A stretch of 44,674 nt of DNA from Komarekiella atlantica HA4396-MV6 (GCA_019359395.1 JAHHHK010000047.1:1-44674); one strand, 5' to 3'; shown: positions 1 to 9,222, counted from the first letter of the stretch. Numbers and translations are program-made. The notes: a model not told the origin generated them from the letters alone.

Positions 1-88
1 GATCGCAGTTAGTACAGATGTGATTTTGTTTACCTCTCCGCTTTCCATTCTTTCTAATTTCCGTAGACCCACAGTATGGACATTGCAC
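1..88 (-). CDS. IS1-type transposase N-terminus (InsA zinc finger), cut by window edge
   Basis: The minus strand from a GTG at 88 reads VQCPYCGSTEIRKNGKRRGK and then QNHICTNCD before running off the left edge. Two CxxC pairs (CPYC and CTNC) form a zinc-ribbon followed by a basic stretch, which is the pattern of the InsA DNA-binding domain of IS1-family transposases in cyanobacteria. An in-frame TAG lies a few codons upstream, so the protein begins near here. Only 29 codons are visible, so it cannot be told whether the insertion sequence is intact. Confidence 0.6.
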   Translation of the reverse strand, partial: MQCPYCGSTEIRKNGKRRGKQNHICTNCD

Positions 89-211
89 AGTAGATGACCT
101 CAATTCATCCCTCTATTATGCAATGCCGCTTTTTTAAGGTGGGTAAAAATTCTCAAAAAATTTACCGATTTTTGGGCTTTTCGTCTTAGTGTTTTGGTAG
201 TTTAAAAGTTA

Positions 212-273
212 ATTTTTTAACCACTAAGTCACTAAGACACAAAGAAAAATACATTACATCTTGAAAAGGCTAC
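212..273. repeat. Interspersed repeat, inverted copy at about 9050-9121
   Basis: The stretch with 'aaccactaa..cactaagacac' and 'atacattacatcttgaaaagg' recurs in inverted orientation just upstream of trpC (about 9050-9121) with a few mismatches. It abuts the stop codon of the neighbouring binding-protein gene. It is non-coding and of unknown function. Confidence 0.6.
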
Positions 274-1082
274 TCTTGACTTCTATCTAAAGAATCTGGC
301 AATTGCGGAGGTTCGGCATTAAACCATTTTTGATAAATTTGCTTGTAAGTGCCATTGGACAATAGAGTAGCGATGCCTTTGTTAATTGCATCTAGATGAG
401 GTGAATTTTTAGGTGTAGCAATGCCGTAATATTCTTCTGTGAGCAGATTATCTACAACTTTGATGCCTTTGAGCTTGCCATTTTTAATTGCATACAAAGT
501 AGCGAAAGCATCGCCAACTACAGCATCGACATGACCAATGAGCAAGTCCTGAAAAAAATCTGGGCCAGAATTGAACGTACTAATTTTGGCGTTGGGAATA
601 GTTTTAGCAAAATCTGCCCCAGTTGAACCAATTTGGACAGCAATTTTTTTACCCTTGAGACTGTTGAAGTCTTTAATATCTTGGTTGTGTTGGCGAACAG
701 CGATCGCCAATCCGGCTTTAAAATAAGGTCGTGAAAAAGAAATTGTCTTGAGGCGTTGAGCGGTAATTGTGATTCCGCTAATTGCTGCATCGACTCTGTG
801 AGCTTGCAGACTTGAGATCATACCATCAAAAGGCAGGCTTTCAAACTTAACAGTAAAGTTTGCAACTTTAGCGATCGCATTCATCAGGTCAATATCAAAA
901 CCTTCTAGTTTACCGTTAGCCGTTTGAATCTCAAAAGGAACAAAGGTAGGATCTGTAGCAACATTCAGAATGTTAACATCTGAGTTTATATTGCGATAAG
1001 AAGTGTTACAAGCAATAATCAGTAACAAACAGCCTAAGCTCAGAATTAACTGTCGCCACTTGAAGTTAATCAATTCTGCCAT
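270..1082 (-). CDS. Amino-acid ABC transporter substrate-binding lipoprotein
   Basis: This 270-residue protein has the layout of family 3 periplasmic solute-binding proteins (HisJ/GlnH/ArtJ type). The first 25 residues form a lipoprotein signal ending in LIIAC, so Cys25 would be lipidated and the protein anchored at the membrane. The body shows family hallmarks: FVPFEIQ, then GFDIDLMNAIAK, FDGMISSLQ, the 'DAAISGITIT..R' segment, and a C-terminal YKQIYQKWF. It should bind a polar or basic amino acid and hand it to an ABC permease. No permease or ATPase gene is adjacent, so it is an orphan here and the ligand cannot be assigned. It is not obviously part of the scytonemin region. Confidence 0.85.
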   Translation of the reverse strand: MAELINFKWRQLILSLGCLLLIIACNTSYRNINSDVNILNVATDPTFVPFEIQTANGKLEGFDIDLMNAIAKVANFTVKFESLPFDGMISSLQAHRVDAAISGITITAQRLKTISFSRPYFKAGLAIAVRQHNQDIKDFNSLKGKKIAVQIGSTGADFAKTIPNAKISTFNSGPDFFQDLLIGHVDAVVGDAFATLYAIKNGKLKGIKVVDNLLTEEYYGIATPKNSPHLDAINKGIATLLSNGTYKQIYQKWFNAEPPQLPDSLDRSQE

Positions 1083-1210
1083 AGTCTCGATTGTTTGAAT
1101 TTCTTTAGCTACTCTCCAAATTATCGCTCAAAGCACAGAGGGAGTTTTAGCAGTTTTTGTCACTCTCAAGTTTTGGGTATGAAATAGCAATGAAAAATCT
1201 AAATACTTAG

Positions 1211-1321
1211 CAGTAATGGCGAAAAACCGATTATTTCGTAGAGACGTTGCATTGCAACGTCTCTACAGTCAACGATAATTGGTCGTTTTACCGAAAATAA
1301 ATCGGGTTTTGGCAATTACTG
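1211..1321. mobile_element. Small inverted-repeat element containing a perfect palindrome
   Basis: The ends are imperfect inverted repeats: CAGTAATGGCgAAAAACCG at the left pairs with CGGGTTTTGGCAATTACTG at the right. Inside, 1238-1266 is a perfect 14-1-14 palindrome built on GTAGAGACGTTGCA. The right half, including the following GAATCGATGCTCTA, recurs at 13309-13398. This looks like a non-autonomous, fold-back element with no coding capacity. Confidence 0.6.
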
Positions 1322-1416
1322 AATCGATGCTCTAGTAACTAAAACCGCATACCGTGAGTTCATGTGTTAAAAGTTATGACTACACTAAATCTAAATTCAA
1401 TCAGACGAGATACCGA

Positions 1417-2115
1417 ATGACGGATAAAATTCTTCAACAACAAATTGAGTATTATCGCGCTAGAGCAAATGAATATGATCAGTGGTTTTATAGGATAGGA
1501 CGCTACGATCACGGCGAGGAAATTAACCAACGCTGGTTTAACGAAGTAGCTATTGTTAGAAGTGCATTATACCAAGTTGGAGCAATAGATGATATTTTGG
1601 AGTTAGCGAGTGGGACAGGTATCTGGACGCAAGAGCTTTTAAAGATCGGTAAGAAAATTACTGCGATCGATGCCTCTGAAGAAGTACTTGCTATTAATCG
1701 CTCTAAGTTAGCTTCACTGAGTGTTAGATACTACTTACTTGATTTATTCAAATGGCAACCTGACACTGAATATGATTTGGTGTTTTTTGGGTTTTGGCTT
1801 TCTCATGTGCCGCCACAATTACTCGATTCATTTTTAACGAAAGTCTATCAATCTGTTCGGGTTGGTGGACAAGTGTTTATTATTGATTCTCGTTTTGAAC
1901 CTACATCCACAGCTAACAATCATATTCTTGAGAATGATGGGAATATATATAAAAGCCGCAAGTTGAATAATGGTCAAGAATTCCAGATTGTCAAGGTTTT
2001 TTATCAGCCTGATGAACTGCAATATAAGCTAAACAAAGCAAGGTTTGAGGCTGATGTGAAAATGACAAATAACTATTTTATCTATGCACACGGAAGAAAG
2101 ATTGAGACAAACTAA
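1417..2115 (+). CDS. Class I SAM-dependent methyltransferase
   Basis: The protein has a Rossmann-type methyltransferase core. Motif I is ILELASGTGIWTQELL, the acidic residue ending strand 2 is in ITAIDAS, and the motif IV region reads DLVFFGFWLSHVPP, followed by VRVGGQVFIIDSR. About 232 residues follow from the ATG at 1417; the frame is open 63 bases further upstream, but the added residues look non-conserved. N-terminal YYRARANEYDQW is common in small-molecule methyltransferases of this group. The substrate is unknown. It is a stand-alone gene with no operon partner. Confidence 0.75.
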   Translation: MTDKILQQQIEYYRARANEYDQWFYRIGRYDHGEEINQRWFNEVAIVRSALYQVGAIDDILELASGTGIWTQELLKIGKKITAIDASEEVLAINRSKLASLSVRYYLLDLFKWQPDTEYDLVFFGFWLSHVPPQLLDSFLTKVYQSVRVGGQVFIIDSRFEPTSTANNHILENDGNIYKSRKLNNGQEFQIVKVFYQPDELQYKLNKARFEADVKMTNNYFIYAHGRKIETN

Positions 2116-2251
2116 ATTAGGAGAATCTTAGTCTAGCTATTTTTTATGAGGCCTTGCTCAAGCTAGGTACTGATGCTTAATCATGTATATATATTAGTTA
2201 GAGCTATACAGATGACTGATGTAGAGCTAAAGGTGTAGAAAGGAAATGCAT

Positions 2252-2644
2252 TTTAAGTAAACAGTAAACGGTAAACAGTAAACATAATTGGGTTTGGGGC
2301 AAACCACTAGGGAGGCGAGTACTGATAACTGAAAACTCATAACCAAAGCCGATTAGTGGCAGACGCTATCTGGCTGGTTTATTAACAGTTAACAGTAAAC
2401 GGTAAACAGTAAACATAATTGGGTTTGGGGCAAACCACTAGGGAGGCGAGTACTGATAACTGAAAACTCATAACCAAAGCCGATTAGTGGCAGACGCTAT
2501 CTGGCTGGTTTATTAACAGTTAACAGTAAACGGTAAACAGTAAACATAATTGGGTTTGGGGCAAACCACTAGGGAGGCGAGTACTGATAACTGAAAACTC
2601 ATAACCAAAGCCGATTAGTGGCAGACGCTATCTGGCTGGTTTAA
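2252..2644. repeat. Three tandem 131-bp repeats
   Basis: Three near-identical units follow head to tail, shown by 'cataattggg' recurring at 2283, 2414 and 2545 (period 131). Each unit starts with alternating AACAGTAAAC/GGTAAAC motifs. The block ends at about 2644 and is followed at 2650-2687 by the inverse motif (GTTTACTGTTTACTG...), so the ends could pair. No open frame runs through the units. The near-identity suggests recent amplification or gene conversion. Confidence 0.9.
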
Positions 2645-2797
2645 ATCCCCCAACTGTTTACTGTTTACTGTTCACTGTTTACTGATTTAAGCCCTTTTTC
2701 AAATTGAAGATTGGCTATTTATTGATCAATCTTAGTAACCTATGATTGCCAATTAAGCAAGCTAAAATACAATAGCTGTCTAAATAGACAGGTTGCA

Positions 2798-3157
2798 ATG
2801 CAAATTCTTAAAGTCCTCACCAGAGTTTATCTCAATCCAATAGACTTGGATGATGCGATCGCTTTCTACGAAAACCTCTTTACAGAAACATGCTGGTTGT
2901 GGTTTGAATATTCCGAGACTGGGTTGGAACTCGCGGGTGTGGGTTCTATTCTTTTAATTGCTGGTTCGGCTGAGGCACTCTCTCCATTCAAGAGTACACA
3001 GGCAACATTTCTTGTTGATTCACTCAATGACTTTAGGGAAGCACTTACTGAGCAGGGTGCAGTAATACTGGCGGAACCGAATCAAGTTCCTACTGGAGCC
3101 AATATGCGAGCAATACATCCTGATGGAACAATTATTGAATATGTGGAGTTTGGTTAA
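2798..3157 (+). CDS. VOC (glyoxalase/bleomycin-resistance fold) protein
   Basis: A 119-residue single-domain protein with the paired beta-alpha-beta-beta-beta layout of the vicinal oxygen chelate superfamily. It shows an N-terminal 'DLDDAIAFYENLF', a central FLVDSLNDFREAL and a C-terminal HPDGTIIEYVEFG in which the final Glu is the usual metal ligand. Members are often lyases, dioxygenases or resistance proteins; the reaction here cannot be inferred. It converges on aroG, with a strong hairpin between the two stop codons. Confidence 0.75.
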   Translation: MQILKVLTRVYLNPIDLDDAIAFYENLFTETCWLWFEYSETGLELAGVGSILLIAGSAEALSPFKSTQATFLVDSLNDFREALTEQGAVILAEPNQVPTGANMRAIHPDGTIIEYVEFG

Positions 3158-3178
3158 CAACAAGATCCCCGACTTCTA

Positions 3179-3215
3179 CAACATCCCCGACTTCTTGTTG
3201 AAGTCGGGGATGTTG
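3179..3215. terminator. Strong hairpin between convergent genes
   Basis: CAACATCCCCGACTTC and its exact complement flank a 5-base loop (3195-3199). It lies between the convergent stops of the VOC gene (3157) and aroG (3219), so it could end transcription from both sides, although there is no clean T-tract. The CCCCGACTTCTT motif recurs in a hairpin between scyC and scyD (20945-20976), so it is also a member of an interspersed repeat family. Confidence 0.6.
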
Positions 3216-3218
3216 CAA

Positions 3219-4283
3219 TTAGATAGATGTTACCAAAGCAGGTTGCTCCCAACGTCCAACGACTTTGCTAATTATGGACATTTCCTGTACCAGGCGGTCA
3301 AATTTATCAGGAGTTAAGGATTGAGGCCCATCAGATAGTGCTCTAGCTGGATTGGGGTGAACCTCAATCATTAGAGCATCTGTACCAGCAGCGATCGCGG
3401 CCATAGCCATTGGTGGAACATATTCAGATCTACCTGTACCATGACTAGGATCAATCATAATTGGTAGATGAGTGAGCGATCGCAATACTGGAAGTACTGA
3501 TAAATCTAAAGTATTGCGGGCATATTTGCCGTCAAAGGTTCTAATTCCCCGTTCACAAAGAATCACATTTGGATTTCCTGATGCCAGGATATATTCTGCT
3601 GCCATCAACCACTCGTCAATTGTGGCAGACATCCCGCGTTTGAGTAGCACAGGTTTATCTTGAGCGCCTACCTTTTTTAACAACGAGAAGTTATGCATAT
3701 TTCGCGCTCCCACTTGGATCACATCAGCTACTCTCGCCACTGCTGTTAAGTCGGCAGTATCCATAACTTCTGTGATGATACCCAACCCTGTAACTTCACG
3801 CGCTGCTGCCAATAAATCTAAAGCACTCTCACCATGTCCTTGAAACGCATAAGGTGAAGTACGAGGTTTGTAGGCTCCCCCACGCAGAAACTTTGCTCCT
3901 GCTGCCTTAACCCGCTTTGCTGTCTCTACAATCATCTCTTCATTTTCGACGGAGCAAGGCCCAGCTACTACCACTAAAGGATGATGCTCTCCAAAATAGA
4001 CGCGACCATTAGGTGTGGGTACAATAACTTCGCTGGCTTCTCCATGTCGGAATTCTCGACTAACCCGCTTGAAAGGTTTTTCCACGCGCAATACTTCCTC
4101 AATCCAAGGACTAAACTTCTGAATTTGCAAACGATCAAGGGTTGCAGTTTCCCCAATCATTCCGAGAACAACTTTATGCTTGCCGACGCTTTTTTCTACT
4201 TTTACTCCCCAAGCATCACTCAGTTCTTTGCTCAGCCGAGTAACTTCGTCAATAGGTGTACCGCTTTTTAGTACTACAATCAT
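3219..4283 (-). CDS. aroG: 3-deoxy-7-phosphoheptulonate (DAHP) synthase
   Basis: Catalyses phosphoenolpyruvate plus erythrose 4-phosphate to DAHP, the entry to the shikimate pathway. At 354 residues it matches the type I-beta class: an N-terminal ferredoxin-like (ACT-like) regulatory domain of about 70 residues, then a TIM barrel. Visible barrel motifs are VVAGPCSVE, 'FLRGGAYKPRTSPYAFQG', 'VLLKRGMSAT' and 'IMIDPSHGTG'. It is the last gene of the scytonemin aromatic supply set, 168 bp after trpD. A dedicated copy would increase flux into both precursors. An SD-like AAAGGA precedes the ATG. The symbol follows usage for the Nostoc punctiforme cluster. Confidence 0.92.
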   Translation of the reverse strand: MIVVLKSGTPIDEVTRLSKELSDAWGVKVEKSVGKHKVVLGMIGETATLDRLQIQKFSPWIEEVLRVEKPFKRVSREFRHGEASEVIVPTPNGRVYFGEHHPLVVVAGPCSVENEEMIVETAKRVKAAGAKFLRGGAYKPRTSPYAFQGHGESALDLLAAAREVTGLGIITEVMDTADLTAVARVADVIQVGARNMHNFSLLKKVGAQDKPVLLKRGMSATIDEWLMAAEYILASGNPNVILCERGIRTFDGKYARNTLDLSVLPVLRSLTHLPIMIDPSHGTGRSEYVPPMAMAAIAAGTDALMIEVHPNPARALSDGPQSLTPDKFDRLVQEMSIISKVVGRWEQPALVTSI

Positions 4284-4322
4284 CTTCTTTTTTCCTTTCG
4301 TATAGTTTGATTTGTTAGCGAT

Positions 4323-4361
4323 TAAGTAGGAAGTTGCAATTTAATTTAGCCTTCCTACTTA
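4323..4361. repeat. Hairpin in the trpD-aroG gap
   Basis: TAAGTAGGAAG pairs exactly with CTTCCTACTTA across a 17-base loop. A second palindromic pair lies between it and trpD: AGGACTTTAGTCCT (4412-4425) and AAGCACTAAAGTGCTT (4435-4450). These are repeat-type hairpins that could lower readthrough from trpD into aroG. No other signal was seen in this gap. Confidence 0.6.
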
Positions 4362-4451
4362 GTGCTAATGGTCTATTGCATTAATTTTGATGGTCATAGG
4401 TGTTTGTAGTCAGGACTTTAGTCCTTGATTTTTTAAGCACTAAAGTGCTTA

Positions 4452-5558
4452 CTACGAACCTACTAAAAATTCGGCAAGCTGTTCTAACTTTGCCCAAGCT
4501 GCACCACTTTGCAGGATTTCTTGAGCAAGGGCAATACCTTTAACACAACCTGCCAAGATGTCCGTTTCTCTATCAGTGACTTCACTAACTTGGAGTGCTA
4601 AAGCTGTATTTAATGCAACTGCATCTTGCTGTGCTTGAGTGCCTTTTCCTTGAAGAACTGCCTGCAAAATTTCGGCATTTTCTTGGACATCTCCGCCCCG
4701 TAACGCCTCAGTCGGTGCAGAATCCAAGCCTAGTTCTTGAGGATTCAGTGTAATGCAACGTACTTTTTCTTGCTGAAGTACGGCTAAATCGGTTAAATCA
4801 GCCAAACCAGCCTCATCCAACCTTTCCCTTCCGTGGAGTGCGATCGCTTGGCGGCATCCCAATTGTGATAAAGCTTGAGCGATCGTCTCTAGCAAAAGTG
4901 GGTCATTCACACCGATAATTTGTCCTGTTGGTCGCATTGGATTGACTAGCGGGCCCAGCAAGTTAAAAATAGTACGCACTTTCAAAGTTTTTCGTAAAGC
5001 CGCAACTGCTTTCAGCGCCGGATGCCAACCTGGAGCAAACAAAAAGGTGATTCCGACTTCCCCCACAGCCGCTTGCACTTTCTCAGGACTAGCGTTGAGA
5101 TTTATACCCAAAGCTTCTAACACATCCGCAGAACCAGCTTTACTAGATGCAGAACGATTGCCGTGTTTAGCAACTTTTACCCCTGCCGCTGCGGCAACAA
5201 AAGCAACAGCAGTGGAAATATTAAAGGTTGAAGCACCATCTCCGCCAGTTCCGCAGGTGTCAATGAGAGGGATTAGGGATTGGGAAGACTCTTTCTCAGT
5301 TCCCAAGCTTTGAGCTTGCAAGACGCTAGCCATGCCGACTAATTCTTCTGCGGATACGCCTTTAGCTTGAATAGCTGTTAAAATTGCCCCCGATAATACC
5401 GGAGGAATGGCATCTTGGAGCCAACCTTGCATCAAATCCGCGGCTTGGGAAGTAGAGAGCGATCGCCGATCAAGCAATTGTTGTAATATAACTGGCCAAT
5501 CGTAAGAGTCAAGCGTGACTGGAATTTTATCAGGTAGAGTTTGAGTTACAACTGTCAT
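4452..5558 (-). CDS. trpD: Anthranilate phosphoribosyltransferase
   Basis: Transfers phosphoribosyl from PRPP to anthranilate, the second step of tryptophan synthesis. The family signature [17 protein letters not shown] is intact, followed by [33 protein letters not shown] and the metal-binding segment LDEAGL. The length (368 residues from the ATG at 5558) is slightly longer than average because of an N-terminal stretch. The frame also opens at a TTG three codons upstream, but the ATG is the better start. It lies 73 bp after trpB in the same direction; an exact 20-bp palindrome (5601-5620) occupies that gap. Confidence 0.93.
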   Translation of the reverse strand: MTVVTQTLPDKIPVTLDSYDWPVILQQLLDRRSLSTSQAADLMQGWLQDAIPPVLSGAILTAIQAKGVSAEELVGMASVLQAQSLGTEKESSQSLIPLIDTCGTGGDGASTFNISTAVAFVAAAAGVKVAKHGNRSASSKAGSADVLEALGINLNASPEKVQAAVGEVGITFLFAPGWHPALKAVAALRKTLKVRTIFNLLGPLVNPMRPTGQIIGVNDPLLLETIAQALSQLGCRQAIALHGRERLDEAGLADLTDLAVLQQEKVRCITLNPQELGLDSAPTEALRGGDVQENAEILQAVLQGKGTQAQQDAVALNTALALQVSEVTDRETDILAGCVKGIALAQEILQSGAAWAKLEQLAEFLVGS

Positions 5559-5600
5559 ATTAATCAATCACAAATGACAAACGACTAATGACTCTTGTAC

Positions 5601-5620
5601 AGACGCGATTAATCGCGTCT
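5601..5620. repeat. Perfect 20-bp palindrome in trpB-trpD gap
   Basis: AGACGCGATTAATCGCGTCT is self-complementary. The same core recurs at 34105-34294, 36190-36302 and 38642-38752, defining a genome repeat family. It could form a hairpin in the trp transcript. Confidence 0.85.
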
Positions 5621-5630
5621 CTACTTTTGA

Positions 5631-6860
5631 CTAATGATTAATAACTTTCGCCACAGTTTGCACATCCTTATCACCTCTACCAGAGCAATTGATGACAATG
5701 CGGGGACTACCATCAAGCTGAGGACAGAGGGTTTCTAGATAAGCGATCGCATGAGCGGTTTCTAAAGCTGGGATAATCCCTTCTAGCCGTGAAAGTCTTT
5801 GAAATGCTTCTAGCGCCTGTTTATCAGTTACGCTGTAATACTCAGCACGACCAAGATCCTTTAAATAACTGTGCTCAGGCCCAACGCCAGGATAGTCCAG
5901 CCCCGCACTAATCGAATGAGCTTCAATCACTTGACCATCGTCATCTTGCAGTAAATAGCTCATCGCACCGTGCAGTACACCTATTCGTCCTTTTGTCAAG
6001 GTTGCAGCGTGCTTTTCTGTATTCACACCTTCACCCGCAGCTTCGATTCCAACTAAACGCACAGATGCTTCATGCACAAACTCATGGAACAATCCGATCG
6101 CATTGGAACCACCGCCAACACAAGCCAGCAGGATATCTGGTAATCCTCCCCATTTCTCTTGGCATTGAGAGCGAGTTTCTTTACCGATTACCGCATGGAA
6201 ATCACGTACAATCATCGGGTATGGATGAGGCCCGGCAACAGAACCCAAAATGTAATGAGTTGTTTCTACATTTGTCACCCAGTCCCGAATTGCCTCAGAA
6301 GTCGCATCCTTAAGAGTTCCCGTCCCCGCCTCAACTGGACGAACTTCCGCCCCCATCAGCTTCATCCGAAACACATTCAGGGCTTGCCGTTCCATATCGT
6401 GGACGCCCATGTAAATCACACAGTCTAAACCAAACCGCGCACACACAGTTGCAGTCGCAACCCCATGCTGGCCAGCACCCGTCTCTGCAATAATCCGCTG
6501 CTTACCCATACGCTTGGCTAGCAACACCTGAGCCAAAGCATTATTAATTTTGTGAGCACCTGTATGATTTAAATCTTCACGCTTTAAATAAATCTGCGCT
6601 CCCGTGCCATCTGGTCTAGCATAGTGTGTTGTGAGGCGTTCAGCAAAATATAAAGGGCTAGGACGACCTACATAATCCCGGAGTAAATTTTGTAATTCAG
6701 CTTGGAAACTCGCCTCGTTGCGATATTGTTCAAATGCAGTTTCCAACTCACTCAATGCAGGCATTAAGGTTTCTGGGACGTACTTCCCACCAAATTTACC
6801 AAACCTGCCTAAAGAATCGGGATGCACAGTTACAGTATTGATGTCTTGTATACTTACCAC
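5631..6860 (-). CDS. trpB: Tryptophan synthase beta subunit
   Basis: Condenses indole with serine to make tryptophan, using PLP. The 409-residue protein is of the TrpB1 type. Lys104 in the HTGAHKIN segment is the PLP Schiff-base lysine, followed by [13 protein letters not shown], the phosphate loop GGGSNAIG, and the C-terminal NCSGRGDKD. It starts at a GTG at 6860, 8 bases after an AAAGGA. It lies 177 bp after trpA; in my memory of the N. punctiforme cluster this is where tyrP sits, and it is absent here. Confidence 0.95.
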   Translation of the reverse strand: MVSIQDINTVTVHPDSLGRFGKFGGKYVPETLMPALSELETAFEQYRNEASFQAELQNLLRDYVGRPSPLYFAERLTTHYARPDGTGAQIYLKREDLNHTGAHKINNALAQVLLAKRMGKQRIIAETGAGQHGVATATVCARFGLDCVIYMGVHDMERQALNVFRMKLMGAEVRPVEAGTGTLKDATSEAIRDWVTNVETTHYILGSVAGPHPYPMIVRDFHAVIGKETRSQCQEKWGGLPDILLACVGGGSNAIGLFHEFVHEASVRLVGIEAAGEGVNTEKHAATLTKGRIGVLHGAMSYLLQDDDGQVIEAHSISAGLDYPGVGPEHSYLKDLGRAEYYSVTDKQALEAFQRLSRLEGIIPALETAHAIAYLETLCPQLDGSPRIVINCSGRGDKDVQTVAKVINH

Positions 6861-7037
6861 AGTTTAAAATCCTTTTATGCTCAAGTATCTTTTCTTGGCG
6901 CTCTTAGCGTCTTGGCGGTTCGTTACTCTTCTCCATAACAGGCTGCGCCAATATCGAACCGCAGAGGCGCAGAGGGCACAGAGATAAGAGGTTAAGGAGG
7001 TATTTATTTTCAAGAATTTTTACCCACTTTGAAAGGG

Positions 7038-7889
7038 TTACTTAGCGGAACCAACCTGTTGCAAAGATGCAGGGGTAATTGCAACTTTAAGTTCTTTACA
7101 AAGTTGTTCTATAGCTTGTAGTCCTTGAAGTGGGCTACCTTCAGCTAAGCGTTTGACAAAGGCACTACCAACAATCACCGCATCTGCACCCCATTCCATT
7201 ACTTGACGTGCTTGTTCTGGATCTGAAATACCAAAGCCAACACCAATGGGTTTATCGGTGACACTCCGCAAATCCTTTACTAAATGCTTTACGCGGTCTT
7301 GGAGTTGAGAACGCATACCTGTAACACCTGTTACGCTCACCAGGTAGATAAATCCCTGAGATTGACGAGCGATCGCTTCAATTCTATCCTGAGAACTGGT
7401 AGGAGCTACGAGTAAAATCACCTCAATTCCGAAACTGGCAGCAGTATGTATTAATTCTTCTGCCTCTTCTAAAGGTAAATCTGGTACTACTAATCCTCGC
7501 GCCCCAGCATTAGCAATAGACGCTAAAAACGGCTTAATACCCCGGTGCAAAATTGGATTGTAATAGGTAAATAAAATTATCGGCGCTTTCAGGCTAGGAC
7601 TCACAGTTTGCAACATCTCTAGCACTTGCTCTAATTTTGTGCCTTTGTGTAAGGCGCGAGTTGCTGCGGCTTGAATCACAGGCCCATCTGCCAAAGGATC
7701 GGAGTAGGGAATACCCAACTCAATAAAGTCAGCACCATTGCGATCTAAGATGCGTAAAGCCTCGGCGGTGGTTTCTAAATTAGGATCGCCAGCTGTGATA
7801 AAAGGAATCAAAGCACACTGTTGGCGAGCCTCCTGCGGAGGAGCTTCGCTAACGCGTAAAGTTTGAAAGTAATCGGAGATAGAAGTCAT
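7038..7889 (-). CDS. trpA: Tryptophan synthase alpha subunit, with a repeat-derived insertion
   Basis: Cleaves indole-3-glycerol phosphate to indole and passes it to TrpB. Catalytic Glu57 (FIELG) and Asp68 (PLADG) correspond to the well-known Glu49 and Asp60 of the enteric enzyme. The phosphate-binding GVGFGIS and VIVGSAFV segments are intact. Residues 12-24 ([13 protein letters not shown]) are encoded by a short palindromic interspersed repeat at 7822-7856, which shifts the numbering without breaking the frame. The insertion is in the N-terminal helix region, probably tolerated. It lies between trpC and trpB. Confidence 0.95.
   Translation of the reverse strand: MTSISDYFQTLRVSEAPPQEARQQCALIPFITAGDPNLETTAEALRILDRNGADFIELGIPYSDPLADGPVIQAAATRALHKGTKLEQVLEMLQTVSPSLKAPIILFTYYNPILHRGIKPFLASIANAGARGLVVPDLPLEEAEELIHTAASFGIEVILLVAPTSSQDRIEAIARQSQGFIYLVSVTGVTGMRSQLQDRVKHLVKDLRSVTDKPIGVGFGISDPEQARQVMEWGADAVIVGSAFVKRLAEGSPLQGLQAIEQLCKELKVAITPASLQQVGSAK
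7822..7856. repeat. trpA: Short palindromic repeat inside the trpA coding sequence
   Basis: The sequence contains the palindromic core GCCTCCTGCGGAGGAGC flanked by GGCGA and TTCGCTAACGCG. This composition is typical of small interspersed repeats in Nostoc and unlike the rest of trpA. It is read in frame and adds about 12 residues near the TrpA N-terminus. Confidence 0.65.
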
Positions 7890-7960
7890 TCTGAAAAATA
7901 GTTAATGGTTTGTTAACAACTTTGAAATAATCAAAAATTAGTAATTACAGCAGAAACCTT

Positions 7961-7988
7961 GTAGAGACGTTACATGTAACGTCTCTAC
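7961..7988. repeat. Perfect 28-bp palindrome after trpC
   Basis: GTAGAGACGTTACA followed directly by its reverse complement. It is the same family as 1238-1266, 11809-11836 and 13309-13337. It lies in the trpC-trpA gap beside the 21-bp tandem repeats. Confidence 0.85.
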
Positions 7989-8012
7989 ATGTAACGTCTT
8001 TGATGTTTGCCA

Positions 8013-8159
8013 CCAAACTTATGAGGTTCGTCACCAAACCTTTGAGGTTCGTCACTAAACCTTTGAGGTTCATCACCAAACTTATGAGGTTCATCACCAA
8101 ACCTTTAAGGTTCGTCACCAAACCTTTGAGGTTAATCATCAAACTTATAAGGTTCGTCA
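8013..8159. repeat. Seven tandem 21-bp repeats ending on the trpC stop codon
   Basis: Seven units of exactly 21 bp, each close to CCAAACCTTTGAGGTTCGTC plus A, with variants CTTATGAGG and AATCA. The array ends at 8159, so its last TCA is the complement of the trpC stop codon (8157-8159). Because 21 is a multiple of 3, the array gives an open but meaningless Leu/Val/Asn-rich frame on the minus strand. It fills the transcript between trpC and trpA. Confidence 0.92.
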
Positions 8160-9011
8160 GCCAGTCTTTAAACTCTCCGCAATGTATTGACTCCTTAAAA
8201 GACTACGCACAGCTTGCTCTATATCACTTTGTTTAATCAAAGACTCTCCGACCAAAACCGCACGAGCGCCAGCCTCAGCCACAATAGATAAATCAGCAGG
8301 TGTATATAGTCCAGACTCACTGACAACGGTGATATCTAAACTTTGCAATTGTTGTTGCCGCTCTGCTAGAAGTTGCTGTGTTGTTGCTAAATCAACTGTA
8401 AAATCTTCAAGATTGCGATTATTGATTCCTACTAAACGTAAACCATCAAGCTGTAACACTCGATCTAGTTCAGTCAAGGTATGGACTTCCACCAGCGCAG
8501 TCATCCCCAAATCGTGAATCAAATGCAAAAAATCCTGGAGTTCTTGATTACAGAGGATAGCAGCAATCAACAATACAGCATCCGCACCCGCCGACCGTGC
8601 TAGATAAATTTGGTAAGGGTCAATGATAAACTCCTTACACAGTAAGGGTAGTGCTACTTTTGGTCGCACAGCACGCAGATTATCAAAACTGCCTTGAAAG
8701 AACTTTTGGTCAGTGAGAATTGATAGACAAGCCGCACCACCTCGTTCATAAGCCTGAGCGATCGCCACTGGCTCAAAATCCGCCCGGATCACCCCACGAC
8801 TCGGTGATGCTTTTTTAACTTCAGCAATTAAGCTGGGTTGACTAGAATTCTGCTGCAAAGCCGTCAAGAAATTTCGTACATTCGGAGCAGCAGTTAACTG
8901 TTGTTGTAAAGAAGTTAAAGGCAGTTCTTGCTGCATTTGGGCAACTTCTTGCTTTTTATGCCAGACAATTTCTTCAAGAATGTGGCGCGGTGAGGCAATT
9001 TGTTTATTCAT
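8157..9011 (-). CDS. trpC: Indole-3-glycerol phosphate synthase
   Basis: Converts carboxyphenylamino-deoxyribulose phosphate to indole-3-glycerol phosphate. The 284-residue TIM barrel carries the expected motifs: [15 protein letters not shown] (catalytic Lys), [28 protein letters not shown] (second catalytic Lys), [21 protein letters not shown] and AVLVGESL. Its stop codon overlaps the last unit of a 21-bp tandem repeat. It is third of the trp genes in transcription order (trpE-trpG, trpC, trpA, trpB, trpD). Confidence 0.95.
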   Translation of the reverse strand: MNKQIASPRHILEEIVWHKKQEVAQMQQELPLTSLQQQLTAAPNVRNFLTALQQNSSQPSLIAEVKKASPSRGVIRADFEPVAIAQAYERGGAACLSILTDQKFFQGSFDNLRAVRPKVALPLLCKEFIIDPYQIYLARSAGADAVLLIAAILCNQELQDFLHLIHDLGMTALVEVHTLTELDRVLQLDGLRLVGINNRNLEDFTVDLATTQQLLAERQQQLQSLDITVVSESGLYTPADLSIVAEAGARAVLVGESLIKQSDIEQAVRSLLRSQYIAESLKTG

Positions 9012-9045
9012 AAATTACTTGGGGGAGTGGGGGGAAAGCTCCTAA

Positions 9046-9200
9046 CTTTAGACCTTTCAAGGTGTAATGTATTTTCCTTGGTGTCTTAGTGCCTTAGTGG
9101 TTCAAAAGTCAGCTTTTTAACCACCCTCCGGGTTCACCAGTCGCCTACGGCGGGAAACCCGCCTACAGCGCTGGTTCACCAAGACACTAAGACACAAAGG
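9046..9200. repeat. Large inverted repeat upstream of trpC
   Basis: TTGGTGTCTTAGTG near 9080 and CACTAAGACACAAAGG near 9185 are inverted relative to each other, enclosing a GC-rich segment with its own palindromes (GGCGGGAAACCCGCC). The left arm is also an inverted copy of 212-273. It occupies most of the trpE-trpC gap and is probably a fold-back repeat element. Confidence 0.6.
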
Positions 9201-9222
9201 TGAAAGACCAAAATTTAGTCTT

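Noticed and set aside
7945-8142. Leu/Val/Asn-rich 65-residue ORF
   Set aside because: It is the 21-bp tandem repeat read in frame; the unit length is a multiple of three, which keeps it open.
8000-8236. Tandem repeats considered as a CRISPR array
   Set aside because: Units are contiguous 21-mers with no unique spacers. No cas gene is nearby. The 39-bp and 131-bp arrays fail for the same reason.
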